DNA of 53,451 nt, from contig JADZEY010000093.1 of the NCBI GenBank assembly GCA_020850315.1, positions 1 to 53,451 on the forward strand, in the 5' to 3' direction. Numbering within the stretch: the first letter of the stretch is position 1; every line of letters starts with the position of its first letter. Shown here piece by piece: positions 16,563 to 24,629 of this stretch. The translations under genes were made by a program, and so were the position numbers. Under the pieces are notes generated by a model. It had not been told where the DNA came from. It searched no databases and worked only from the letters and a program-made list of their open reading frames with translations. This DNA is from Armatimonadota bacterium (GTDB lineage Bacteria > Bacteroidota > Ignavibacteria > OLB7).

Positions 16563-17441
16563 ATGCCAAAGTTTCGCGAGATACGTGGCCGCATCCAAGG
16601 TGTAGAAAACACCGCAAAGATCACTTCAGCAATGAAGATGGTTGCTGCTGCCAAGCTGCGCCGTGCGCAGGATGCGATTATTGCCGCGCGTCCATACGGA
16701 AAAAAACTCCGTGAACTGCTGCAATTCCTTGCTTCCCAAACCGAAGCATCGGTAAGCCCATTGCTGGAAACACGGGAAGTTTCCCGTGCTTGCCTGGTTG
16801 TGGTTGCTGCCGATCGTGGGCTGTGTGGTGCGTTCAACAGCAACGTCTTCCGCACTACGGTGAACCATATCAACACCAATTATGCCGACCTTGCCGCCCG
16901 TGGCGACTTGGATCTGATTGTGGTTGGCAAGCGGGCTGTTGACTTCTTTGCAAAGCGGGGATACAACGTGATTGCTTCCTATCCCGGCATTTTCCACAGC
17001 TTGGATTTCAGCTACGCCCGCCAGATTGTGAACGATGCGGTGGATGGCTTTATCGGAAAGGATTTCGATAGAGTTGAGGTGATCTACAACGAATTCCGCT
17101 CAATTGTAAAGCAGACGGTGCTGGTTCAGCAGATGCTTCCAATCCCAAAAATGGAAGCCAACAAGGACTACGCGGTGATGGCTGATTATATCTTTGAGCC
17201 GAACCAAGCAAGCCTGTTGGACGCGCTCCTTCCCAAGCATCTGAACACACAGATGTGGAACGTCCTGCTAGACTCCAACGCCGCCGAACAGGGGGCGCGG
17301 ATGACCGCTATGGAGAACGCAACACGCAACGCCAAAGACCTTGTGCGGACGCTTCGCATCAACTACAACAAGGCGCGCCAGGCGGCAATTACAACGGAGA
17401 TTCTGGAGATTGTATCGGGCGCAGAAGCCTTAAAAGGATAG
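16563..17441 (+). CDS. atpG: ATP synthase F1 subunit gamma
   Basis: The central rotor shaft. The 292-residue protein has the paired N- and C-terminal helices of the coiled coil (FREIRGRIQGVENTAKITSA and AMENATRNAKDLVRTLRINY) and the signature ITTEILEIVSGAEAL at the C-terminus. ADRGLCGAFNSNVFR in the Rossmann-like body is also conserved. It is the last gene of the cluster: atpD and atpC, which usually follow, are absent and must be elsewhere. A clear hairpin terminator follows. Confidence 0.96.
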   Translation: MPKFREIRGRIQGVENTAKITSAMKMVAAAKLRRAQDAIIAARPYGKKLRELLQFLASQTEASVSPLLETREVSRACLVVVAADRGLCGAFNSNVFRTTVNHINTNYADLAARGDLDLIVVGKRAVDFFAKRGYNVIASYPGIFHSLDFSYARQIVNDAVDGFIGKDFDRVEVIYNEFRSIVKQTVLVQQMLPIPKMEANKDYAVMADYIFEPNQASLLDALLPKHLNTQMWNVLLDSNAAEQGARMTAMENATRNAKDLVRTLRINYNKARQAAITTEILEIVSGAEALKG

Positions 17442-17468
17442 CGCAACGCCGATCAGCAATTCTTCTTG

Positions 17469-17509
17469 GCGGGGAATCTCCAACAGTGTGAGATTCCCCG
17501 CACTGTTTT
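17469..17509 (+). terminator. Intrinsic terminator of the ATP synthase operon
   Basis: GCGGGGAATCTC (17469-17480) pairs perfectly with GAGATTCCCCGC (17490-17501) around a 9-nt loop, and a TTTT run follows at 17506-17509. It begins 28 nt after the atpG stop and so marks the end of the operon. Confidence 0.75.
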
Positions 17510-17540
17510 CCCCCCCCACTCACGTATTGCTCAACCAATA

Positions 17541-18728
17541 ATGACTTCAAACAAAGCACTTATCTCAATTTTTTTGGTGGTAGCGGTTGATGTTCTTGGA
17601 TTGACCATCGTTATCCCGTTGCTTCCATTTTACGCCGAGGAGTTTGGCGGAAGCCCAATCGTTGTGGGGATGCTGTTTGCCAGCTTTGCAATCTGCCAGT
17701 TTCTGGCCGGGCCGGTGTTGGGTCGCATCAGCGACCGGATCGGCCGGCGGCCAACACTGATTTTCAGCCAGATCGGAACCTTTATCGGGTTCCTTGTTCT
17801 GGGGTTTGCCAATACTCTGTTTCTGCTCTTTCTGGCGCGCATCATTGATGGGATCACCGCCGGAAATCTGAGCATTGCACAGGCGTACATCAGTGATGTC
17901 ACCAAGCCAGAAGAGCGGACAAAAGCCTTTGCATTTATCGGCATTGCGTTTGGGTTAGGATTCTTGATCGGCCCAGCCATGAGCGGTTTTCTTTCCGATT
18001 TTGGGCATTCTGTTCCGGCGTTTGCGGCGGCGGGGTTATCGCTCACCTCCATCATCTGCACCATCACCTTGCTGCCCAGCACCGAGATAGCGCAATCGCC
18101 AGCTCCGCGAAAAGGGAGATTTAGCGGCTTTGCCGAATATCTAGGCCGTCCAGAATCGCGGCGCAGTTTGCTGGAATTTTTTGCCTTCACCCTTGCGTTC
18201 GCGCTGCTGATTGGAGGATTCGCGCTCTTCTTGGAGCGGCAATTTGGATTTAAGGCAAGGGAGACAGGGTATCTGTTTGCCTTTTCGGGATTGATTGGAG
18301 CAATCGTGCAAGGGGGGCTGGTGGGGCGGCTGGCAACGGCTTGGGGGGAAGTGAAGCTCTCCACGGTTGGCTTCTTTGCAATGGCCATCAGCTACATTCC
18401 AATGGGGTTCATCCACGACTGGCGGATATTTCTGATTGGGGTTGTGGTGGGGGGCTTTGGTTCGTCGGTAACACGGCCAGCATTAACCACGCTTCTGACA
18501 AAATCGGTTGGCCCGCACGAGCAGGGGGAAGCCTTGGGGGTCAGCCAGTCAATGAACAGCATTGCGCAGATCATCGGCCCACTGATTGCCGGGTTTTTGA
18601 TTGAGCAACAGCAGCTTGTGCTCTACGGAATTACAGCCGCCGTTATTGCATTATGCGGAATGTTCCTCACACTCCAATCCAAGCCTCCATCGCCAGCTCA
18701 TCAGCCAGCCAATGCTTTAGAAGTGTGA
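17541..18728 (+). CDS. Major facilitator superfamily transporter (DHA1/TetA-like)
   Basis: A 395-residue inner-membrane transporter with about 12 helices. The loop 2-3 motif A is GRISDRIGRRPTL, and GIAFGLGFLIGPAMSGFLSD in helix 5 matches the antiporter motif C (GxxxGPxxGG-like). Helix 1 has DVLGLTIVIPLLPFYA, close to TetA-class drug:proton antiporters and general DHA1 members. The substrate cannot be deduced; drug or metabolite export is likely. ATG 17541 is preferred over the upstream frame start, which would lie in the terminator of the atp operon. Confidence 0.85.
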   Translation: MTSNKALISIFLVVAVDVLGLTIVIPLLPFYAEEFGGSPIVVGMLFASFAICQFLAGPVLGRISDRIGRRPTLIFSQIGTFIGFLVLGFANTLFLLFLARIIDGITAGNLSIAQAYISDVTKPEERTKAFAFIGIAFGLGFLIGPAMSGFLSDFGHSVPAFAAAGLSLTSIICTITLLPSTEIAQSPAPRKGRFSGFAEYLGRPESRRSLLEFFAFTLAFALLIGGFALFLERQFGFKARETGYLFAFSGLIGAIVQGGLVGRLATAWGEVKLSTVGFFAMAISYIPMGFIHDWRIFLIGVVVGGFGSSVTRPALTTLLTKSVGPHEQGEALGVSQSMNSIAQIIGPLIAGFLIEQQQLVLYGITAAVIALCGMFLTLQSKPPSPAHQPANALEV

Positions 18729-18756
18729 GTTCGGTGCAGAACTTGAAATGTGAGTA

Positions 18757-18943
18757 ACTCACCTTTCACAGAGTTTGGATAGTGAAGACTTGCCGGTCGG
18801 TAGCTTGCTTCGATGCTCTTCTTCTCTTCGGCTTTGGCTCCCTCTCCCACCCGACCAATGGAGTGGAAGCAGTAGCATCACCTGCTTGGGAGAGGGCTGG
18901 GGTGAGGGCTGGCAGCGAACGAGAGCAGGTGCGTAAGGTGAGT
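18757..18943. repeat. Non-coding element with short inverted ends and inner palindrome
   Basis: ACTCACCTT (18757-18765) is mirrored by AAGGTGAGT (18935-18943). The right end, GTGCGTAAGGTGAGT, matches the inverted-repeat ends of the element at 2724-2837. Inside, CCCTCTCCC (from about 18840) and GGGAGAGGG (about 18888-18896) form a second palindrome, followed by the often repeated GGCTGGGGTGAGGG. It lies in the gap between the convergent MFS and BtuF-like genes. Confidence 0.5.
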
Positions 18944-18976
18944 GAGTAAGCCGTTCTGAACTCAACATTCAACATT

Positions 18977-19879
18977 TCACAGGGTTGCGTATGGGGTTGG
19001 GATCGAGGCCCCGGCTTCTTCCGGCGGCAAGCCCCGCAGCGCGGCGTTCAGCATCTGCGCGCTTTCCACAAGGCGTGGGCCCGGGCGGCTGAAGTAGTGG
19101 TTGCCATCCATGATGATGACCTGAAGCAAAGGGCGTTCCGCGTAAAGCTCCTGCAACTCCGCCGATGCTGCAATATCTTCCATGGATCGCTGCACGCCGA
19201 AGCCACAGCAGGAGATCACCAGCACCTCGAACTCCGTTGTGCGAATATCTTCCCAACTTGCTTGGGTCGAGTGGTTCCCTTCGTTGCACAGCACCGGGAT
19301 TCCGCCTGCCCAACGGACAAGCTCCGGCATCCAATGCCCAGCACGAAAAGGGGGGATAAGCCACTCAAGAAAAACAGTGCGGGGCGATTCGGGAAGCTGG
19401 GGGATTACTGCCAGTTTCTGCTTCAGATTCCCAACAAGTTCGTGGGCCGCCTCTGTGCGCTGAAGCAACGTCCCAACGTCAATCATCGTCCCGAACACTT
19501 CCTCCAGCGTCCGCGGCTCAAGATTGATAACTTCGGGGGGATCGGGCAACACGCGCATGGCCGCATGAACCGTTGCGTAGCCAACCGCGCACACCGTACA
19601 AAGCTGCTGGGTTAGCACGTGCGTCGGCTGAAGCTGGCGCACAAGCTCCAGATCAAGCGTGTAGAGCGTGCCGGAATCCTCAAGTTGCGAGCGCACCAAC
19701 TGGTCAATTTCGTTGCTTGGCATTTCTGGGCTGATCCGTGCCGAAGTCACTTTCGGTTTGCTTGTCACGATTGCCGCCGGATAGTCGCACTCGTGGGTGA
19801 TCCCAACAAGATTCCCCTCGGCACCAATCGCAGCAACAATTTCTGTGGCACTGGGAAGCAGTGAAAGTATTCTGTTCAT
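18977..19879 (-). CDS. BtuF/TroA-like helical-backbone metal- or cobalamin-binding protein, no signal peptide
   Basis: A 300-residue protein of the periplasmic-binding superfamily often annotated as cobalamin-binding protein. N-terminal signature: ILSLLPSATEIVAAIGA, then GITHECDYP. The TQQLCTVCAVGY segment (Cys-x-x-Cys) and ISCCGFGVQRSMED are typical of a subgroup of this family. The start ATG at 19879 gives an N-terminus with no export signal, so unlike true BtuF the protein appears cytoplasmic. The longer open frame up to 20368 runs antisense through yqeY and is rejected. No ABC transporter partner lies nearby. Role unknown; corrinoid binding is inference. Confidence 0.75.
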   Translation of the reverse strand: MNRILSLLPSATEIVAAIGAEGNLVGITHECDYPAAIVTSKPKVTSARISPEMPSNEIDQLVRSQLEDSGTLYTLDLELVRQLQPTHVLTQQLCTVCAVGYATVHAAMRVLPDPPEVINLEPRTLEEVFGTMIDVGTLLQRTEAAHELVGNLKQKLAVIPQLPESPRTVFLEWLIPPFRAGHWMPELVRWAGGIPVLCNEGNHSTQASWEDIRTTEFEVLVISCCGFGVQRSMEDIAASAELQELYAERPLLQVIIMDGNHYFSRPGPRLVESAQMLNAALRGLPPEEAGASIPTPYATL

Positions 19880-19890
19880 TGCAGATGCTG

Positions 19891-19898
19891 TAAGTTTG
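19891..19898 (+). promoter_or_regulatory. -7 promoter element candidate for yqeY
   Basis: TAAGTTTG matches TAnnTTTG exactly and would start transcription about 27 nt before the yqeY ATG, between two divergent genes. No clear -33 TTTG is seen at the expected distance. Confidence 0.35.
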
Positions 19899-19930
19899 AA
19901 CCATTCATCAATCATCAGGAACAACACACC

Positions 19931-20374
19931 ATGACACTGACCGAGAAAATAGCAAACGACATGAAAGAAGCGATGAAATCGGGGGATAAAATCCGGCTGG
20001 GGACGCTCCGAATGGTCCGCGCCGCGCTTCTTGAATTGCAGAAAAGCGGATCCGAAGTAACCCCCGACTTGGAGCTGCGTGCCGTGCAGAAACAAGCAAA
20101 TTCGCGCAAGGACGCTATGGCACAATTCGTCAACGCCGGGCGGAACGACCTTGCCGAAGTGGAGCGGGTGGAGCTTGAGATTATCGAGGCATACCTTCCG
20201 CAGCAGCTTTCCGATGACGAAATCCGTGCAAAGGTTCGCGAGTTTATCGCAGAAACCGGAGCATCGAGCCCAAATGACTTCAAACTGGTGATGCCCAAAG
20301 CCATGTCCGCCATGCGCGGCCTTGCCGATGGCAACCGCGTGCAAGCCATTGTGCGCGAAGAACTTCAATCTTGA
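19931..20374 (+). CDS. yqeY: YqeY/GatB-domain protein
   Basis: A 147-residue cytoplasmic protein of the YqeY family, related to the tail domain of the amidotransferase subunit GatB. N-terminal signature: IANDMKEAMKSGDKIRLGTL, then RMVRAALLE. The C-terminal QAIVREEL and PNDFKLVMPKAMSAMRG, then LADGNRVQAIV, are also characteristic. The family is thought to act on tRNA-dependent processes, but its precise role is not established. mutS2 starts 22 nt after the stop, so the two genes are probably co-transcribed. Confidence 0.9.
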   Translation: MTLTEKIANDMKEAMKSGDKIRLGTLRMVRAALLELQKSGSEVTPDLELRAVQKQANSRKDAMAQFVNAGRNDLAEVERVELEIIEAYLPQQLSDDEIRAKVREFIAETGASSPNDFKLVMPKAMSAMRGLADGNRVQAIVREELQS

Positions 20375-20396
20375 ACCCCTTTTTCAAACAATAGAG

Positions 20397-22739
20397 ATGA
20401 CACGTGATGAACTGATCCACTCAAGCCTTGAGCAACTTGAATTTCACCGGGTGCTGGAGCACGTGGCGGGATATGCAGCTTCCTCGATGGGGGTGGAACA
20501 TATCCTTGAACTGACCCCGCTTTCCGATGAAGACGCAATCCGCCGCGAAAACAGAATGGTGGCCGAGGCACGAATTTGCATCCAACATGAGGAAGCCATT
20601 CCGCTGGATGGTATTTACGACATCCGCAACGCCCTGGGCCATGCGAAAATCCAGGGGAACTATTTAAGCGGCGAAAATTTCCTGCATATCGGCACAACCA
20701 TTCTTGCCTTGCGCCGCGTGCGTGAGTTCTTCATGGGGAAATCGGGGCATGCTCCGTTGCTGGCGGAACTTTGCTCGGGGCTGCATATCAACCGCTTGCT
20801 GGAACGCCACATCCAGGATGCGATTGATGACTTGGGGAATGTCCGCGACAGCGCAAGCCCCGAGCTTCGCCGCATCCGCCGCGACATCATTGACCGCTCG
20901 GCCGCACTACGCCAACGCCTGCAACGGATTCTGCGGAAGGTCTCCGAAGATGAGCTTGTCACCGAGGAATACGTCACCCTTCGCGAAGGGCGGCTGGTGC
21001 TTCCGGTGAAGACGGAGTTCAAACGGAAAATCCCCGGCATCATCCACGGCGAATCGCACAGCGGCGGAACCGTCTTCTTGGAGCCAGCGGAAATCTTCGA
21101 TATGAATAACGAGATTGCCGAGCTCACCTTTGCCGAACGCCGCGAAGTTGAACGCATTTTGCGTGTGCTTACCGAAGAGCTTGGCCAGGAAGCCGATCTG
21201 TTCCAAACCTCACTGTTCCGATTGCAGCTGCTGGATTCGGTGGTGGCGCGCGCACGCTACGCCGAAAAATACAACTGCGTGGAGCCAACCGTCACCGACG
21301 ACGACGTGATCCTTCTGCGGAACGCCAGCCACCCGTTGCTGCAAATCCGGCTTCCCAACGTTGTTCCGCTGACGGTGGAGATGAGCCGCGAATCACGCGC
21401 AATCGTCATCTCCGGCCCGAACGCCGGCGGCAAAACCGTGGCAATGAAAACCCTGGGGCTTATCACCATGATGGCCTTGTGCGGGATTCATCCGCCAGCA
21501 ACCGAATGTGTGGTGCATCCCTGCAACGTTTTCAGCGACATTGGCGATCAGCAATCCATCGAGAACGACCTTTCCACGTTCAGTGCCCACATGTCCCGGA
21601 TCAGCCTGATTCTTGAGCATGTGATGATGGGGGATATCGTTCTGCTGGATGAAATCGGAACCGGAACCGACCCCGATGAAGGTGGAGGAATCGCTGCCGC
21701 TATTTTGGAGTTCCTGCTGCAACGCCGGACCTTCATTCTTGCAACCACACACCACAGCTATCTGAAGGTATTTGCCTACGATACCGAAGGCGTTGTGAAT
21801 GCCGGAATGGAGTTCGACACACGCACAATCACCCCAACCTACCGCTGCATGATTGGAATGCCCGGCAACAGCTACGCCTTTGAATTACTGGAGCGGTTGG
21901 GATTGAACCCAAAAGTTCTGCAGAACGCCCGCAGCAAAATGGGGGAGGAGCGGAACCGCATGACCGAGATCATCCACCAGTTGGAGGAGGACCTTGCGCA
22001 AAGCCGTCGCCACCGGGAAGAGTATCGGAAGCAAACCGCCGAAGCCGAGGCACTGCGGGCGCGGTTGCAGGGGGAGATGAAGGAGTTCAGCGATCGGAAA
22101 AACAGCATCATTGCCGATGCCCGCGAAGAAGCTCGCCGGGTGCTGAACAACGCCAACACCTTGATCGAAAACACCATTCGCGAAATTCGTTCCGGGGCAG
22201 GCAACGACCAAATAAAGCAGATGCGGCAAGCGATAGAGGAAACCCGCAGGGGTGTTTCCGCAAAGCCAGCGGCTGCCATGCAAGAAGAAAAACGGTTCAA
22301 AGTTGGGGACACCGTGAAGCTGCGCGATGGAGTTCAGATTGGAGAGCTTGCCGTGGAGCCTGATGAAAAAGGGAACGCCGTGGTGCAGTTCGGTGCCTTG
22401 CGGATGCGGGCGCACGCTGATGATCTGATTCCCGTCTCCAAAAAGGAGCTTCGCCGCGAAGGGGCTGGCCGCCAAGCCGTCACCAATGCCGACCTTGCCG
22501 AAACCCGCATTGACCTTCGCGGAATGTTCGCCGATGAAGCTGCCGTGAAAGTTGAACAAGCAATCACCGCGCTGCTGAACGCCCACATCAACCGCCTTGA
22601 AATCATCCACGGAAAAGGGACAGGAGCACTTCGCCGCCGCATCCACGACCACCTAAGCCACCACCCCAACGTTGCCGAGTATCGGCTTGGTGCGCTAACC
22701 GAAGGAGGGGCCGGGGTGACAATCGTGGAACTGAAGTAA
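20397..22739 (+). CDS. mutS2: MutS2-family ATPase with Smr domain
   Basis: MutS2 suppresses homologous recombination in some bacteria and splits collided ribosomes in others; which role applies here is open. The 780-residue protein has the N-terminal core and clamp helices (LEFHRVLEHVAGYAASSMG), the ABC-type ATPase domain with Walker A GPNAGGKT at about residue 340, the Q-loop region and Walker B IVLLDEIGTGTDPDEG. A long coiled coil follows, then a C-terminal Smr domain from about residue 700 (DLRGMFADEA, HGKGTGALR). ATG 20397 fits the family start (TRDELIHSSLEQLEF); the upstream ATG lies inside yqeY. Confidence 0.94.
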   Translation: MTRDELIHSSLEQLEFHRVLEHVAGYAASSMGVEHILELTPLSDEDAIRRENRMVAEARICIQHEEAIPLDGIYDIRNALGHAKIQGNYLSGENFLHIGTTILALRRVREFFMGKSGHAPLLAELCSGLHINRLLERHIQDAIDDLGNVRDSASPELRRIRRDIIDRSAALRQRLQRILRKVSEDELVTEEYVTLREGRLVLPVKTEFKRKIPGIIHGESHSGGTVFLEPAEIFDMNNEIAELTFAERREVERILRVLTEELGQEADLFQTSLFRLQLLDSVVARARYAEKYNCVEPTVTDDDVILLRNASHPLLQIRLPNVVPLTVEMSRESRAIVISGPNAGGKTVAMKTLGLITMMALCGIHPPATECVVHPCNVFSDIGDQQSIENDLSTFSAHMSRISLILEHVMMGDIVLLDEIGTGTDPDEGGGIAAAILEFLLQRRTFILATTHHSYLKVFAYDTEGVVNAGMEFDTRTITPTYRCMIGMPGNSYAFELLERLGLNPKVLQNARSKMGEERNRMTEIIHQLEEDLAQSRRHREEYRKQTAEAEALRARLQGEMKEFSDRKNSIIADAREEARRVLNNANTLIENTIREIRSGAGNDQIKQMRQAIEETRRGVSAKPAAAMQEEKRFKVGDTVKLRDGVQIGELAVEPDEKGNAVVQFGALRMRAHADDLIPVSKKELRREGAGRQAVTNADLAETRIDLRGMFADEAAVKVEQAITALLNAHINRLEIIHGKGTGALRRRIHDHLSHHPNVAEYRLGALTEGGAGVTIVELK

Positions 22740-22810
22740 CTTCCACCGGGCGCAGAACCGTGATAGAGCTTGGTGATGACCGTGATAAGGTGAGGGAAGT
22801 AACTTCCACC
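22733..22810 (+). repeat. 15-nt direct repeat at the end of mutS2
   Basis: GAAGTAACTTCCACC occurs at 22733-22747, spanning the mutS2 stop codon, and again at 22796-22810 in the leader of the biotin carboxylase gene. Within the second copy GGAAGTAACTTCC (22795-22807) is a 13-base palindrome, a possible operator-like site. Meaning unknown. Confidence 0.4.
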
Positions 22811-22857
22811 AGAATGAACGGAATTGCATTCCAGACCAGAGACTGACCCAACATCCA

Positions 22858-24291
22858 ATGAAACGACTGCTGATAGCCAACCGTGGCGAGATTGCCCGCC
22901 GGATTATCCGAACAGCGCGGCAAATGGGGATCGAAACAATCGCCATCTACTCCGATGCCGACACCTCGTCGCTGCACGTCCAGGAGGCCGACACTGCAAT
23001 CCGGCTTCCTGGTGTCACCCCGCGCGAGACCTATCTGGACATCTCACGGGTGCTTTCGGCAGCGCGCCGTGCCGGTGCCGATGCGGTGCATCCCGGGTAC
23101 GGATTCCTGAGTGAAAATGCCACTTTTGCCGAAGCCTGTGCCGCAGCAGGAATGAAGTTTATCGGGCCATCACCCGATGCCATTGATCATCTTGGCAGCA
23201 AAACCAACGCACGCCGCTTGGCCACAGAAACCGGTGTGCCGATCATGCCAGGAACCAAAGAAGGCCTCCGTTCGGTGGAAGAAGCACGGGAAGTAGCCGA
23301 ACGAATCGGCTACCCTGTGTTGCTGAAAGCCGCTGCGGGCGGTGGTGGGAAGGGGATGCGTGTGGTGTGGGAGCCGTCGCAACTGGAAGAAGGCTTGCGT
23401 GCCGCACGTGGCGAAGCGATCACAGCCTTCAACAGCGATGAAGTCTTTGTGGAAAAATATGTGCTGGGGCCACGCCATATCGAACTCCAAATTGTGGCCG
23501 ACGAGCATGGCAATGTTGCGGTGTTGGGCGAACGCGAATGCTCGATCCAGCGCCGCCACCAAAAAGTGGTAGAAGAATCACCATCGGTTGCGGTGGATAC
23601 TGCGTTGCGGCAAAAGATGTTTGAAGCTGCCGAGCGGTTAGTGCGCGGGGCCAACTACACCAACGCAGGAACTCTAGAATTCCTGCTGGATGAAAAAGGG
23701 GATTTCTACTTCCTTGAGGTCAACACACGATTGCAGGTTGAACACCCCGTGACCGAGATGGTGACAGGGGTTGATCTTGTGGAAATGCAGCTGCTGGTGG
23801 CTTCCGGCCAGCCACTGCCAATTTCTACCGACTCCATCCAACGCCGTGGCCATGCAATCGAGTGCCGTGTCTGTGCCGAAGATGTTTTCAACGATTTTCT
23901 TCCAAGCATCGGCTCCATCCGTGAAGTAATCGAGCCAAGCGGGGCAGGTATCCGTGTTGACTCCGCGCTGTACTCCGGAATGCCTGTCACGTTGTACTAC
24001 GACCCCATGGTCGCAAAAATCATCACGTGGGGGGAAAATCGCACCGAAGCGATTGCAAGAATGCTGCAAGCGTTGGATTCCACTCACATTGCTGGCATTG
24101 CAACTACAATCCCATTCTGCCGGTTTGTGATAGAGCATCCAGCGTTCGTTTCGGGAAATTTCAGCACAAATTTCGTGAAAGAACATTGGAATCCCGACCT
24201 GCTTCAGATGGATAAGCAGATGATGGAAATAGCCACAGCATCGGCAAGCACGGTGCGGTGTTTGCTGGAAGAACGATTCATGCACGAATAA
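22858..24291 (+). CDS. accC: Biotin carboxylase subunit of an acyl-CoA carboxylase
   Basis: Carboxylates biotin on its carrier protein with ATP and bicarbonate. The 477 residues cover the three ATP-grasp parts. The N-terminal signature is LLIANRGEIARRIIRTAR. KAAAGGGGKGMRVV is the glycine-rich ATP loop. GERECSIQRRHQKVVEESPS and FLEVNTRLQVEHPVTEM hold the catalytic Glu/Arg set. The acceptor cannot be told from this subunit: it may belong to acetyl-CoA carboxylase (fatty acid synthesis) or to propionyl-CoA carboxylase, which would fit the epimerase and MeaB genes in this window. No carboxyltransferase or carrier gene is adjacent. The symbol is used in the broad sense. Confidence 0.9.
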   Translation: MKRLLIANRGEIARRIIRTARQMGIETIAIYSDADTSSLHVQEADTAIRLPGVTPRETYLDISRVLSAARRAGADAVHPGYGFLSENATFAEACAAAGMKFIGPSPDAIDHLGSKTNARRLATETGVPIMPGTKEGLRSVEEAREVAERIGYPVLLKAAAGGGGKGMRVVWEPSQLEEGLRAARGEAITAFNSDEVFVEKYVLGPRHIELQIVADEHGNVAVLGERECSIQRRHQKVVEESPSVAVDTALRQKMFEAAERLVRGANYTNAGTLEFLLDEKGDFYFLEVNTRLQVEHPVTEMVTGVDLVEMQLLVASGQPLPISTDSIQRRGHAIECRVCAEDVFNDFLPSIGSIREVIEPSGAGIRVDSALYSGMPVTLYYDPMVAKIITWGENRTEAIARMLQALDSTHIAGIATTIPFCRFVIEHPAFVSGNFSTNFVKEHWNPDLLQMDKQMMEIATASASTVRCLLEERFMHE

Positions 24292-24307
24292 TTTGGGAGT
24301 CCATTCC

Positions 24308-24592
24308 ATGTCACGAACGCTTCATCGCTGCCCAAACTGCCAAACCGTTGGCCGTGTTCATCGCTCAAAACTGAGAAACTTGAAGGAGCGAATAATTAAG
24401 ATATTTGTTCCTGTGTATGGTGTCTATCGTTGTCATCATTGCAACTGGCGTGGGTGGCTAACACGAAGCTCGACATCGCCAGCAGTAGCTAAAGCTGTTG
24501 TGATTGGCTACTTCATTATTGCCATTAGCCTTCTTGCCGGGGTTGTGTTTTTTATCATTAAAAACTGGCCCAATGCAAAATTCCGATACTGA
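24308..24592 (+). CDS. Small zinc-ribbon membrane protein
   Basis: A 94-residue protein with a four-cysteine zinc ribbon (CPNC near residue 7 and CHHC near residue 41) followed by a single membrane helix (VVIGYFIIAISLLAGVVFFI) and a short tail. Arg/Lys-rich segments (SKLRNLKERIIK) lie between the cysteine pairs. ATG 24308 is preferred over the in-frame TTG at 24293. I do not recognise a named family. It lies 16 nt after the carboxylase stop and 37 nt before the histidine kinase, so it may be part of either transcript. Confidence 0.6.
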   Translation: MSRTLHRCPNCQTVGRVHRSKLRNLKERIIKIFVPVYGVYRCHHCNWRGWLTRSSTSPAVAKAVVIGYFIIAISLLAGVVFFIIKNWPNAKFRY

Positions 24593-24629
24593 TTATTAGT
24601 GATGTTGGAAAACCTTTCGTGAACCCTTC

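Noticed and set aside
17541-18728. Calling the MFS gene a tetracycline-resistance determinant
   Set aside because: Motifs fit the TetA/DHA1 class in general, but nothing in the sequence identifies the substrate.
19880-20368. N-terminal extension of the BtuF-like gene up to 20368 on the minus strand
   Set aside because: It lies entirely antisense to yqeY, whose family signature is clear. The BtuF-like signature begins right at ATG 19879.
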